A DNA stretch of 64,000 nucleotides from DASWJZ01 sp963846475 (GTDB lineage: Bacteria; Pseudomonadota; Alphaproteobacteria; Rhizobiales; Afifellaceae): NCBI GenBank assembly GCA_963846475.1, contig CAWJVZ010000004.1, positions 3,968,001 through 4,032,000 of the forward strand, read 5' to 3'. This document shows positions 14,956 to 28,900 of the stretch, piece after piece (positions within the stretch are counted from its first letter, which is position 1; each line of letters opens with the position of its first letter). A program made the position numbers and the translations under genes. The notes under the pieces are model-generated. The model was not told the DNA's origin and searched no databases. It saw only the letters and a list, made by a program, of their open reading frames with translations.

Positions 14956-16311
14956 ATGGCCGATCTTCGCAGCGAATTCTGCGGCATCAAATCGCCCAAC
15001 CCGTTCTGGCTGGCGTCGGCGCCGCCGACCGACAAGGAATACAACGTCGTGCGCGCCTTCCGCGAAGGCTGGGGCGGCGTCGTCTGGAAGACGCTCGGCG
15101 AGGATCCGGCCATCGTCAACGTCAACGGCCCGCGCTACGGCGCCATCCACGGGCCGGACCGCCGCCTCCTCGGCTTCAACAACATCGAGCTGATCACCGA
15201 CCGCCCGCTTGAGGTGAACCTCCAGGAAATCAAGCGGGTGAAGCGCGACTGGCCGGACCGCGCGCTGGTCGTGTCGCTGATGGTACCCTGCGAAGAAGCC
15301 AACTGGGCGGCGATCGTCAAGCGCGTGGAGGAGACCGACGCCGACGGCATCGAGCTGAATTTCGGCTGCCCGCACGGGATGAGCGAGCGCGGCATGGGCT
15401 CCGCGGTCGGCCAGGTGCCGGAATACATCGAGATGGTGGCGCGCTGGTGCAAGCAGAACACCCGCATGCCGGTGATCGTAAAGCTGACGCCGAACATCAC
15501 CAACATCCGCTATCCGGCGCGCGCAGCGCACAAGGGCGGCGCCGACGCGGTGTCGCTGATCAACACCATCAACTCCATCACGCGCATCGACCTCGACAGC
15601 TTTGCGCCCGATCCGACCATCGACGGAAAGGGCTCGCATGGGGGCTATTGCGGCCCCGCAGTGAAGCCGATCGCTCTTTCCATGGTGTCGGAGATCGCCC
15701 GCGATCCGGAGACGCACGGAATGCCGATCTCCGGCATCGGCGGCATCACCACCTGGCGCGACGCGGCGGAGTTCATGGCGCTCGGCTGCGGCAACGTGCA
15801 GGTCTGCACCGCGGCCATGGCCTATGGCTTCAAGATCGTCCGCGAGATGATCGATGGGCTGGAGCGCTGGATGGACGAGAAGGGCTATGCGCGGCTGTCG
15901 GATTTCGTCGGCCTTGCGGTGCCGAACGTCACCGACTGGCAGTACCTCAACCTCAATTACGTGACCAAGGCGCGCATAAACCAGGATCTTTGCATCAAGT
16001 GCGGCCGTTGCCACATCGCCTGCGAGGACACCTCGCACCAGGCGATCACCCACATTGTGGCGGGCAAGCGGCACTTCGAGGTGATCGACGCCGAATGCGT
16101 CGGCTGCAACCTCTGCGTCGAAGTCTGCCCGGTGGAGAACTGCATCACCATGGAGGCGCTGCCGCCGGGCATGACCGACCCGCGCACCGGCCGGGTCGTG
16201 GAGCCCTTCTACGCCAACTGGACGACGCACCCGAACAATCCGACGGCGCAGCACGTCGTGGTGCGCGAGCAGTTCACCACCGAGCCGCGGATCAGCGAGC
16301 CGGCGGAATAG
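14956..16311 (+). CDS. preA: NAD-dependent dihydropyrimidine dehydrogenase subunit PreA
   Basis: The 451-residue catalytic subunit that reduces uracil and thymine to dihydro forms with PreT. It has an FMN-binding TIM barrel (PNPFWLASAPPTD, GWGGVVWKTLG, ELNFGCPHGM with the active-site Cys region, KLTPNITN, SGIGGITTW, MALGCGNVQVCTA) and a C-terminal 2x[4Fe-4S] ferredoxin domain (CIKCGRCHIACEDTSHQ and CVGCNLCVEVCPVENC). Length and motif order are as in the family. It is separated from preT by the hicBA module but is in the same orientation. Confidence 0.94.
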   Translation: MADLRSEFCGIKSPNPFWLASAPPTDKEYNVVRAFREGWGGVVWKTLGEDPAIVNVNGPRYGAIHGPDRRLLGFNNIELITDRPLEVNLQEIKRVKRDWPDRALVVSLMVPCEEANWAAIVKRVEETDADGIELNFGCPHGMSERGMGSAVGQVPEYIEMVARWCKQNTRMPVIVKLTPNITNIRYPARAAHKGGADAVSLINTINSITRIDLDSFAPDPTIDGKGSHGGYCGPAVKPIALSMVSEIARDPETHGMPISGIGGITTWRDAAEFMALGCGNVQVCTAAMAYGFKIVREMIDGLERWMDEKGYARLSDFVGLAVPNVTDWQYLNLNYVTKARINQDLCIKCGRCHIACEDTSHQAITHIVAGKRHFEVIDAECVGCNLCVEVCPVENCITMEALPPGMTDPRTGRVVEPFYANWTTHPNNPTAQHVVVREQFTTEPRISEPAE

Positions 16312-16428
16312 CTCCCTCTTTAGAAGGGCTCCCGACGCGATGTCGGGCGAGCTGCCTGGTTCACGAGTGAGTTGTTGCCGGCATCCGGCAGGCTCATAAT
16401 GGGAGGGAAGACGGCGCGGACACCGGCG

Positions 16429-16998
16429 ATGAGCGAGGCGCTTCAGGATTACCGGATTACGATCGAGGCGTTTCGCGCCTTCATCGACGATCGACCCGAT
16501 TGGGAAAAATGGGAGCTGATCGACGGAGAGATCGTCTTGAACCCCACGCCCAACAACCGGCATCAGATCGTCGTTAACAATCTGCTCTATGAGCTGGAGG
16601 CAATCCGTCGCCGTATTGCTCCTTCGTGGCAGAGCTTTCCCGGCATCGGCACGCGGCATCCAGATGACAATCACAACGAGCCAGAACCCGACGTAATCCT
16701 CGTGCCGAAGTCGTCGGAAATTTTCAATTGGACCTTCGACGCGTTGGCGGTTTTCGAAGTCCTGTCGCCCTACTCTTTACGCCGTGACATGGTGCACAAG
16801 CGTCGCTTTTATCAGCGGATCGCCAGCCTGACGCACTACGTCGTGCTCGCGCAGGATCGGGTCGAGGCGACTGTGTTCGCGCGCTCCAACGATTTCGTCG
16901 CACAGAAGCTGGCAGATGTTACGGCCCGGATCGACATCGCCGAGCTGGGCGTCGTTCTGCCGCTCGCTGATCTCTACCGCGACGTTCCGATCGACTGA
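16429..16998 (+). CDS. Uma2 family (DUF820) endonuclease-like protein
   Basis: A 189-residue PD-(D/E)XK-like protein of the Uma2/DUF820 family. ITIEAFRAFI, WELIDGEIVLNPTPNNRHQIVVNNL, EPDVILVP and AVFEVLSPYSLRRDMVHKRRFYQ give the typical series of catalytic Asp, Glu and Lys-bearing strands. The function of these abundant proteins is not settled; nuclease activity is inferred from fold. Other starts at 16372 and 16399 are possible; MSEALQDYRIT was chosen because family members begin similarly. It lies between preA and rutR as one of the non-pathway genes in this cluster. Confidence 0.75.
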   Translation: MSEALQDYRITIEAFRAFIDDRPDWEKWELIDGEIVLNPTPNNRHQIVVNNLLYELEAIRRRIAPSWQSFPGIGTRHPDDNHNEPEPDVILVPKSSEIFNWTFDALAVFEVLSPYSLRRDMVHKRRFYQRIASLTHYVVLAQDRVEATVFARSNDFVAQKLADVTARIDIAELGVVLPLADLYRDVPID

Positions 16999-17010
16999 GG
17001 GCACCGGCAA

Positions 17011-17646
17011 TTAGGCCCGGGGGCGCAGCCCCTCGAAAAACACGGCTGCGACGGTCGCGCCGGCCGATTCCGCCGCATGCGCTTCGCCATTTTCGCCCAA
17101 CACCGCCCTGACCTGCACGTCGAAATCCGCGTAGTGCTGCGTCACCGCCCAGATCATCATGATCAGGTGCCGCGGGTCCACCGGCGCGAGCTTCCCCTCG
17201 ACGATCCAGCCCTCGATGACGGCCGCTTTCCTGTTGACCAGCTCCCTCATCGGCCCGCGCAAAAAATCGCCGATCGCCGGGGCGCCGTGCAGGATCTCGT
17301 TGGCGAAGAGCTTTGAGGCTTGCGGCCGAGTGCGCGACATTGCCAGCTTGGCGTCGATGTAGCGGCCGATTTCCGCCACGGGATCGCCGGCCGGGTCGAG
17401 CTCGGCGAGCGGTTGCAGCCATTCGCCGAGCGTATCCTCCAGCACGGCGACGTAGATTTGCTCCTTGCTCGGAAAATAATAGAGGAGGTTGGGCTTCGAC
17501 ATGCCGGCTTTTTCGGCGATCTGGTCGATCGTGGCGCCGCGAAAACCCCTGGCGGAGAAGATTTCCAGCGCGGCCTGCAGAATGGCCTTGCGGTTCTTCT
17601 TCTGGATGCGCGTGGCCGGCTGCGGCGCCGGCTCGATCATGTTCAT
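17011..17646 (-). CDS. rutR: TetR-type regulator of pyrimidine use, RutR-like
   Basis: A 211-residue TetR family protein. The N-terminal HTH (RKAILQAALEIFSARGFRGA, IDQIAEKAGMSKPNLLYYF, PSKEQIYVAVLE) and the C-terminal domain (SKLFANEILHGAPAIGDFLRG) match RutR, which binds uracil or thymine and represses or activates pyrimidine genes (family knowledge). It is divergent from the beta-alanine aminotransferase gene, and a RutR-like box (17715-17730) sits between them. It very likely controls this cluster and itself. Confidence 0.85.
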   Translation of the reverse strand: MNMIEPAPQPATRIQKKNRKAILQAALEIFSARGFRGATIDQIAEKAGMSKPNLLYYFPSKEQIYVAVLEDTLGEWLQPLAELDPAGDPVAEIGRYIDAKLAMSRTRPQASKLFANEILHGAPAIGDFLRGPMRELVNRKAAVIEGWIVEGKLAPVDPRHLIMMIWAVTQHYADFDVQVRAVLGENGEAHAAESAGATVAAVFFEGLRPRA

Positions 17647-17714
17647 CCGGGCCGTCCCATGCGCATCCGCCGTTTTCGCCTTGACCGGATTCCGTGGCGA
17701 ACCTAGCGTCTATT

Positions 17715-17730
17715 TTGACCAATCAGTCAA
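17715..17730. promoter_or_regulatory. RutR-type operator
   Basis: TTGACCAATCAGTCAA, a palindrome with perfect TTGAC/GTCAA arms. It agrees at 14 of 16 positions (counting the two free central bases) with the E. coli RutR box TTGACCAnnTGGTCAA (established). It lies in the divergent rutR/aminotransferase promoter region and may also supply -35 elements on both strands. Confidence 0.7.
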
Positions 17731-17799
17731 GTTTGGCTTCCGCCGGAAAACCCGCTAGACGGACGGCGCCGCCGAGCTTGCGGCGGGGAGTGTCGGGCC

Positions 17800-19129
<1,330 letters not shown>

Positions 19130-19146
19130 GCGCGGGAGGCACGACG

Positions 19147-20644
<1,498 letters not shown>

Positions 20645-20710
20645 GATCCTCTGCGAGAGGGGCAGGGTGGCTGCGCGGCAGAATTCTGTGAGAACCCGGT
20701 TGGCCGGTTG

Positions 20711-21118
20711 TCAGCGCAGCCCCAGCCTTTGGCGAGCGGCATTCGCCAGAAATCCGGATCGGCTCCCGCCTTCGCGCTTGGCTGCGCGATCAATTGCTGC
20801 GACCAGACGCTCGTCCATAGTGACGTTGATGCGGATCGATCGCGACGGCGGATCGTAGGGCACGAGCGCAACGACATGTGGCTCGCTTAGCTCGAAAGCG
20901 AACTCAGGATCCGCCTTGATTGCGTCCAGGCTGCGCGGAATCGGCGGGGGCTCCCCGTCCTCGGCGGTTCCTTCCAGGTGGAAAGTCAGAGCCTCGGCGC
21001 CGTTTGCGAGCGTCTCGTCCAGCGTCGCCCCAGCCGATATGCATCCGGGGACATCAGGAAAGGAGATTCCGTAATTACCCGACTCGCCGTGGATCAGAGC
21101 TACGATGGATCCCGTCAT
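20711..21118 (-). CDS. HicB family antitoxin, long form with C-terminal ribbon-helix-helix
   Basis: A 135-residue HicB family protein. The N-terminal half (HGESGNYGISFPDVPGCISAGATLDETLANGAEAL) is the HicB core. The C-terminal half (IRINVTMDERLVAAIDRAAKREGGSRSGFLANAA) is a ribbon-helix-helix DNA-binding domain. It would neutralise the HicA encoded just upstream and repress the operon. Gene order is hicA-hicB, the reverse of the 14.4-kb module. It is convergent with mmsA. Confidence 0.88.
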   Translation of the reverse strand: MTGSIVALIHGESGNYGISFPDVPGCISAGATLDETLANGAEALTFHLEGTAEDGEPPPIPRSLDAIKADPEFAFELSEPHVVALVPYDPPSRSIRINVTMDERLVAAIDRAAKREGGSRSGFLANAARQRLGLR

Positions 21119-21173
21119 GAGTTGCTTCTCCAGGTGATAAAACCTGCCGGCGTGTCGAGAGGCCGATTAGAGA

Positions 21174-21365
21174 TCACTTCCACGGCCATCCGGCTTGCCT
21201 ATAGATGGAGCGCAGCGTGCCGAGCTTGATATCCTTTACAGGATGCGGAACGGTGACTCGGCTGCCCTTGCTCGGATGCCGAAACTGATGGTGCGAGCCG
21301 CGCACGCTCACTCTTTCCCATCCCTCAGCTCGGAGCCGCGCGATGACGTCCTTGCTGCTCGCCAT
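21174..21365 (-). CDS. HicA-type toxin
   Basis: A 63-residue HicA protein: KDVIARLRAEGWERVSVRGSHH has the catalytic GSHH, then HPSKGSRVTVPHPVKDIKLGTLRSI, a complete domain. It is the first gene of the second hic module. A 24-bp near-perfect palindrome starts 14 bases upstream and probably is the operator. Confidence 0.9.
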   Translation of the reverse strand: MASSKDVIARLRAEGWERVSVRGSHHQFRHPSKGSRVTVPHPVKDIKLGTLRSIYRQAGWPWK

Positions 21366-21379
21366 CCGGTGTCCGGCCT

Positions 21380-21403
21380 GCTATGCACATCTATGTGTAT
21401 AGC
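21380..21403. promoter_or_regulatory. Operator-like palindrome of the second hic module
   Basis: Arms GCTATGCACAT (21380-21390) and ATGTGTATAGC (21393-21403) flank a CT centre; 10 of 11 base pairs match. It lies between hicA (minus) and the amidohydrolase (plus), so a repressor bound here could affect both promoters. Confidence 0.65.
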
Positions 21404-21442
21404 GATGCGTGGTCAAGCCGCCACGATGAGGAAACGGCCTGA

Positions 21443-22693
21443 ATGAACGCCCCCGCCTCAAACCTTCGCATCGACGGCGAGAGGCTGTGGGACAGCCTCA
21501 TGGAGATGGCCAAGATCGGCCCGGGCGTGCGCGGCGGCAATAACAGGCAGACGCTGACCGACGACGACGCCGAGGGCCGCAAGCTCTTCCAGCGATGGTG
21601 CGAGAAGGCCGGGCTTTCCGTCTCCGTCGACCAGATGGGGACGATGTTCGCCCGCCGGCCCGGGACCGACGACAGCCTGCCGCCTGTCATGGTCGGCAGC
21701 CACCTCGACACGCAGCCGACCGGCGGAAAATTCGACGGCGTGCTGGGCGTGCTCGGCGGGCTGGAAATCATCCGAACGCTGAACGACCTCGGCATCCGCA
21801 CAAAACACCCGATCGAGGTGGTGAACTGGACCAACGAGGAGGGCACCCGCTTCGCCCCGGCCATGTTGGCGTCCGGCGTCTTCGCAGGCGTGCACGAGCA
21901 GGACTGGGCGTATGCCCGCAGCGACGCGAAGGGCAAGACGTTTGGCGAGGAGCTGGAGCGGATCGGTTTCAGGGGCCCGCTGCCGGTCGGCGGCCGAAAG
22001 CTCCGCGCCTTCTTCGAGCTGCATATCGAGCAGGGGCCGATTCTGGAGAAGGAAGGCGTCGACATCGGCGTCGTCACCCACGGCCAGGGCCTGAACTGGC
22101 TGCAGGTGACGCTGACCGGCCGCGAGGCGCATACCGGCTCCACGCCGATGCCGATGCGGGTGAACGCCGGGCTCGGCGCCGCGCGCATCGTCAACCTCGT
22201 CAACGAAATCGCCTGGCGATTTCCGCCGCTCGCCGTCGGCGCTGTCGGCCACATGGACGTTTTCCCCAACAGCCGCAACATCATCCCCGGCCGCGTCGTC
22301 TTCACCGTCGATTTCCGCCATCCCGAGAAGGAGGTGATTTCGGCGATGGAAGAGGCGCTCCGGACGGAGGGGAAGGCCCTCGCCGAGGAGCTGAAGCTCG
22401 GCATGGAGATCGAGCAGGTCGGCGCCTTCGACCCCGTCAAATTCGACGAGGGCTGCGTCAAGGCGATTCGCGACGCGGCCGAGCGCCTCGGCTATTCGCA
22501 CCGCAACATCGTATCGGGCGCCGGCCACGACGCCTGCTGGATCAACCGCGTGGCGCCGACCGCCATGGTCATGTGCCCCTGCATCGACGGCCTCAGCCAC
22601 AATGAGGACGAGGCGATTCTTCCGGAATGGTCGACGGCGGGGGCGAACGTGCTTTTCCATGCGGTTGTCGAGACCGCGGAGATCGTCGGCTGA
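21443..22693 (+). CDS. Zn-dependent hydrolase, N-carbamoyl-beta-alanine amidohydrolase
   Basis: A 416-residue M20-family amidase that hydrolyses N-carbamoyl-beta-alanine to beta-alanine, CO2 and ammonia in the third step of the pathway. Metal ligands are seen in VGSHLDTQPTGGKFDG, NEEGTRF and ELHIEQGP. The dimerisation-domain motif GREAHTGSTPM and the C-terminal SGAGHDACW and LSHNEDE are typical of beta-ureidopropionase/hydantoinase-linked amidases (HyuC/PydC group). Length and motif set are normal and the gene is intact. It is followed by a 290-base gap and the giant gene instead of dihydropyrimidinase. Confidence 0.9.
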   Translation: MNAPASNLRIDGERLWDSLMEMAKIGPGVRGGNNRQTLTDDDAEGRKLFQRWCEKAGLSVSVDQMGTMFARRPGTDDSLPPVMVGSHLDTQPTGGKFDGVLGVLGGLEIIRTLNDLGIRTKHPIEVVNWTNEEGTRFAPAMLASGVFAGVHEQDWAYARSDAKGKTFGEELERIGFRGPLPVGGRKLRAFFELHIEQGPILEKEGVDIGVVTHGQGLNWLQVTLTGREAHTGSTPMPMRVNAGLGAARIVNLVNEIAWRFPPLAVGAVGHMDVFPNSRNIIPGRVVFTVDFRHPEKEVISAMEEALRTEGKALAEELKLGMEIEQVGAFDPVKFDEGCVKAIRDAAERLGYSHRNIVSGAGHDACWINRVAPTAMVMCPCIDGLSHNEDEAILPEWSTAGANVLFHAVVETAEIVG

Positions 22694-22983
22694 ACCTCGT
22701 CGCTGAGGCTTGGCGTCAGCCGAAACGCATTTCGATTGCGAGTTGATCGAAACCGGTCTTTACATTTCCGTTGCGGCAGGGCTTACTAGTACTGGGTGTG
22801 AGGACCTTGGAAGCTCGGTAAAGGGGCTATGGCGGCTTGCCGCGAGCTCACCGGCGCCGAGCTGACCGGCCTTGGGAGAGGCCGGACGGGACAAGTGAGG
22901 ACGCAAAAAGCCACTCGGTTCAGCCGGCTGTGCGCAGCGGAGTTTGACAGCTAGGCGAGTGGCGCTCAATCGGGGGGGCGAGC

Positions 22984-25900
22984 ATGGCCGGGACCGTTGA
23001 CCTGACGACTTCGGGGACTTTTGGCGCTGTAGGCGACGGCCTGTTCATGACAGGCAACTTTCAGCTGGACACTTCCGGAGGCTTCGTTTCGGTCGTCCGG
23101 ATGCAGGCGCCCGGGTCGGAGCACGGGTACAACACCGACGCCGTTCCTCAGTTCAACGAGAAGGACGCTCACACCACCTCCCTTCTGCTGTCGGACATTC
23201 CGATCGTCTACGGCAACGGCGAGGGCGGCACCGCCGAGGGCGTCGCCTACAGGGAGTTTGTGTTCAGGCTGAACGATCCCAACGGCACCAAGAGCACGAT
23301 CTCTTTCGATGAGTTTCAGATCTGGCAGCAGGACGCGGGAAACCTGACGAACTTCACCCCGGACGCCGGGTTCGCCAGCACATCGAACGACGTTCTGATT
23401 TACGATCTCGACGCGGGCGGCAACGCCTGGGTGGCGCTGAACGACGATGTGCCGGAGGTCAACGGCTCAGGCGACGTGCGCGTCCTCATTCCCGATTCCA
23501 TGTTCGTCCAGGACGCCTTGCATCGCTACGTCACGATTTATTCGGCCTTCGGCCTGCAGGGCGGGATCTGGTCTGCGGACGGCGGCGACGACGACTGGGG
23601 TGTGAACACCGTAAACGAGATCCCCAATTCAGATCTCAGCGTTCTGATGAACGCGACGGTCCCGGGCGGCACGGTCGACCAAGTCGGCGAAGTGATCACC
23701 TACAACATCACGCTTTCCAATATGGGTGCCGCGGCGCAGACGAACGTTGTCGTCACCGACTCGCTGGATACCGTTCTCACCCGCGGCCTGGACGCCATTG
23801 GCAACAACGACGCCGTCCTCGATGTCGGTGAGATGTGGACGTATACGGCGCAGTACACCGCCACGCAGCAGGACATCGACTCTGCGGTCGGCGGCGGCAG
23901 CCAAATCACCAATACCGTGACGGCCGACAGCGCCCAGACGATCCCCGACGTGGCGCACAGCACAGTCGCGGTGGAATATTCGCCGGCTATCACGCTGACG
24001 AAGACTGCGACCGTTGCGGACGGCGCCGCCGACGAGGCCGGCGACGTGATCAGCTTCGCGATCAGCGTGACCAACGAAAGCACTGTGACGCTGACGAACC
24101 CCGTGCTGACGGATTCGGCGTTCATCGCCACCCCTGTTCTGGACTTTTCCGCTCCGATCTTGGCGCCAGGCGTTCCACTTCTTACGCCGGTCTTCGAAGG
24201 CGATTACAACATCGGCGACGACAACAATAACGGTGTTGTCGATCTCACCGACCACAACGGCATTGAAGATCCCGGCGAGACCTTCGTCTACTTCAATGTT
24301 GGCGACGACAATCAAAACGGCACTGAGGATCCGGGCGAGACCTTCCAGTTCACCCAGTATAATGCCGGCGATACCAACCAGAACACCAACCAGGACGACG
24401 GCGAGACGTTTCAGTACTATAATGCGGGGGACGCAAACCACGACGGCGTGGAGAACAACGGCGAAGAGTTCCAATATACTCTCACCCCGGTTGTCCCGAG
24501 CCATGTCGACGCCGACAACGATGGCTTCAACGACGGGGATGTCAACGAAGACGGTAAGCTGAGCGTCGGCGAGACGTGGAACTATACCACGCCGAGCTAC
24601 ACGCTGACCCAGGCGGACATCGACAACCGCGACGCCAACGGCGTGCCGACGGTCCTGGCCGGCTTGTCGCACGACAACACGGCGTCGGTCGATACGGACC
24701 AGGACGCGTCCGCGAGCGACACGGAAGTGGTCGCGATCGTGCAGAATCCCGACCTGGCGATCGTCAAGACCGTCACTGCCATCAATGGCAACGCGGGGCA
24801 GCAGTCGGTTACGGCTGCGGGCCAGGTGATCGACTACGCCATCACCGTCGACAACACCGGCAATATGACCCTGACCGGCCTGCAGGTGACCGACACGCTC
24901 GATCCCACGGTCCAGGCAGTCGTCGCCGGCGACTACAACATCGGTGACGTCAATCAGGACGGCGAGCTCGACCTCGATGAGACCTGGACGTTCCAGGCCA
25001 GCTATGCGGTGACGCAGGACGACATCGACAACCGCGTCGCCGGCGTGCCGACCGTCATTGCCAGCTTGACGAAAAACAATACCGCCACTGCCGATACGGC
25101 CCAGACGGCTCCGGAGAGCGCCTCCGTCGCCGCGCCGGTGGTGCAGAATCCCGACCTGGCGATCGTCAAGACCGTCAGTGCGATCAATGGCAACGCGGGC
25201 CAGCAGACGGTTACGGCGGCGGGCCAGGCAATCGACTACGCCATCACCGTCCAAAATACCGGCAACATGACGCTGACCGGCCTGCAGGTGACCGACACGC
25301 TCGATCCCACGGTCGTCGCGGTAGTCGCCGGCGGCTTCAACGTCGGTGACGCCAGTCAGGACGGCGAGCTCGACGTCGGTGAAACCTGGAGCTTCGCGGC
25401 CAGCTACACGGTAACGCAGGACGACATCGACAACCGCGTCTCCGGCGTGCCGACGCTCAACGCCAGCTTGTCGAAGCAGAATACCGCCACCGCCGATACC
25501 GCCCAGACCCTTCCGGAGAACGCTTCCGCGTCCGTGCCGATCGCGCAGGCTCCGGCCGTGGCGGTCACCAAGACGGCTGACGTCACCACCGTCAATCCGG
25601 GCGGCGTCATCAACTATACGGTCCAGGTGGACAACACCGGCAACATGACGCTGACGGGCGTCGCGGTCAGCGATCCGCTGACGCCGCTTTCGCTCACCAG
25701 CGGCGACACCGATAATGACGGCGCTCTCGATGTGAACGAGACATGGGTCTACACGGGAAGCTACACGGCACAGGAAGCTGACTTCACCAGCAACGGCGGC
25801 GGCGACGGCGACATCGACAATACCGCCACCGTGACAACGGCGCAGGGCGCCGGCGGGAGCGCCAACGCGTCGGTCCTTTTGGACCTCAACGACGCGCCGG

Positions 25901-28900
25901 TGAACAGCGTGCCGGCCAACGGGTTCGCCACCGCCTTCTCCGACACCGACTTCGCCATTACCGGCATTTCGGTGGCCGATGTCGACGCCGGCACCGGCGC
26001 CATCCGCACCACCGTTTCTGCCGTGAACGGCGGTCTCACCTTCGACCTGTCCGGCGGCGCCGCAGTTGCCGCGGGGGTCAACGGGTCGAGTACGGTCACG
26101 CTGGAAGGCACCGTTGCGCAGGTGAACGCCGCGCTTTCCACGCTGGTCTACAACAGCGACGACGGCTTCACCGGCACGGAGACCATCTCCGTCACCACGA
26201 ACGACCAGGGCAACACCGGCGCCGGGGGCCCGCTGAGCGACAGTGACAGCTTCAGCATCGGCGTGGTGCCGCAGGTCTGGTATATCGACAACACCCAGAA
26301 CAATACGGCTCCTGGTAGCGGCACCAAGTTGGACCCGTTCACCTCGATCGAGGCGTTCAACGACGCCACCGAAACCGCCGATGGGCCGGGCCCGAACGAC
26401 TACATCCTCGTTACCGGCGATTACGTCGGCGAAGGGCTGAACCTCGACGACGGCCAAAAGGTCTACGGTGCCGATCAGGTGCTGCAGTTCACCGATCCGG
26501 TGAGCGGCAACCCGGTCGTGGTCTCCAACGGCAGCGGCGATCGCCCGACCATCACGGTCACGGCGGGCGATCAGGGCGTCGACCTCGCCTCCGGCAACAC
26601 GATCCACGGCCTCAATGTCGTCACCCAGGACAGCACCGCCACCGGCATCGACGACGGTTCCGGCGCCAATGACGTCGGCACCCTGGTGATCACCAATGTG
26701 TCGGTCACCGGCGCCGGCAAGGCGATCGACATCGACGGCGGCGGCACCCTGAACGTGGCGCTGGGCACCGTTAGCTCGAGCAGCTCGGCCTCCGAGGGCG
26801 TGGACCTGACCGGCGTGTCGGGCACGGTCACGGCGTCTTCCGGCGCCATCGCCGGCTCGGCGCTGACCGCGTTCAACGTCAGCGGCGGCTCGGTGAGCGT
26901 CACCTATGGCGGCAGCATTGCGAAGGACAGCGACGGCAACGCGATCACCGTCTCCAATCAGACGGGCGGAACGGTATCGTTCAACGGCACCGTCTCTTCC
27001 ACGGGTGCGAGCGACGGCATAGGCCTGCAGAACAATTCCGGCGCGACGGTCAGCTTCACCAACACGCTGACGCTGGATACCAGCGCCAGCGGCACCGCCG
27101 CTTTCAGCGCCACCGGCGGCGGCAGCGTTAACGCCAGCGGCAGTGGCAGCACGATCAACTCAGGCGCCGGCACGGCCCTCAACGTCGTCAACACCACCAT
27201 CGGCGCCAGCGATTTGACGTTCCAGAGCATCTCCGCGAATGGCGCGGCCAATGGAATCGTGCTGAACAACACCGGAACCAGCGGCGGACTGATCGTTACC
27301 GGCGACGGAGCTGACGCCGGCACGGCCCCGGATTCCCTGACCTCCGGCGGCACGATTCAGAACGCCACCGGCGACGGTATCGTGCTGACCAGTACGCAGG
27401 ACGTCTATCTCGGCGGGATGACTATCACCAGCAACGATGGCAGCGGCATTCGCGGCACCAGTGTGAACGGCTTCGTGCTGGACACCGTCAGCATCACTGG
27501 CAACGGCAATCAGACCAGCCCCGACGAGTCCGGGGTTGAGCTGATCAATTTGTCGGGCACGACCGCCGGCGGATTGCATGCGACGGAGATCAGGAACTCG
27601 ACCATCAGCAACTCGCACGAGGTCGAGGTTCAGATCACCAACAGCACAGGCACGCTGGCGGACTTCCGGATCGTCAACAGCACGCTGTCGAGCAACGGCG
27701 CGACCGGCGTGCACGGGAATCTTTTGAACTTCCTCGCCACCGGCACCGCCAACATGACCTTGACGGTGAGCGGCAGCACTTTCACCGGCAACACGGTGGC
27801 CGGCGCACTGACAGGCAACGCGATCTTCGCCGACGCATCCGGCGGAAGCATCAATGTCGATGTCGGCACGAGCACCTTCACGAACAACAATGTCGGCGTC
27901 GGCGTCTCAGCCGCCACCAGCGGCACGGCCACTTTCGACATTCACGACAACACTATCACCGGCACCCGGGCGAACGGCATCCACATATTCACCAATGCAA
28001 ACGCGACCGGCCAGGTAACCGGAAAAATCCAGGACAACATAGTGGGTACCCAGGGAGTGGCCGGCTCCGGATCGGCGCTGGGTAGAGGCATTCAAGTCGC
28101 TCTGGAAGGCGCAGGCACGGCGACCCTCCTGATCGATGACAATACGGTGCAAAGCGTTGCCCAGTTTGAGGGGATCAGCGTCAATGACTCGGTCGTTGCA
28201 ACCACAACCAACTTGACCGTCACGGACAACATCCTGAGGGATATTGCAGCAGACCGCGGGATCACCGTTCAAACCACCGTCGCCGGCGGCACGATGAATG
28301 CGAATATTTCCGGCAATTCGTTCATCAACGTGGCCGGCCTCCCCGGCGACCCGAACCAGGCGGCCCTGCGGGTTCGCGAGCAGACCGGCAGCGACGTCAA
28401 TGTCGTCCAACTCGCCGCGACAGCGGCCGTCAATGCCAACGAGCTCGATGACGCCAATAACCTGCCCAATACCCGTGTTTCGATTAGCGGAACCCTCGAT
28501 TATGGACAGCCGGCGCCGCCGACTCCGTTGCTCGCAGCATCGGGCGGGATCGAGGCGGCCGCGGTTCCTGCGTCCGTGTCTCACAATCTCGCTGCGGGGG
28601 AAGAGAACCTGACGCTGACCGGTAGCGGCGACGACAGCGTCAAGGGCAACGAGCTCGACAACGTGCTGACCGGCAATGCGGGCGACAACCGCTTGAACGG
28701 CGGCAATGGCGGCCATGATAGGCTGACCGGCGGCGACGGCGTGGACACCTTCGTCTTCGGCGACCTTGACGGCGTCGATCGGGTCACCGACTTCGAGAAC
28801 GGCAGGGACCGGATCGACGTCAGCGCGGTCGATGGGGTCGCAAGCTTCGACGACCTGAATCTGGTGCAGACCGAGGGCGGCCTCTTCGTCGGCTACGGCA

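Noticed and set aside
14863..16674. 600-codon upstream extension of hicB
   Set aside because: Antisense to preA and Uma2. The 76-residue HicB with AAGGAAG before its ATG is complete.
23629..26607. 992-codon open frame antisense to the giant gene
   Set aside because: It mirrors the repeats of the sense strand, has no recognisable domain and no ribosome site. The sense frame has coherent domains.
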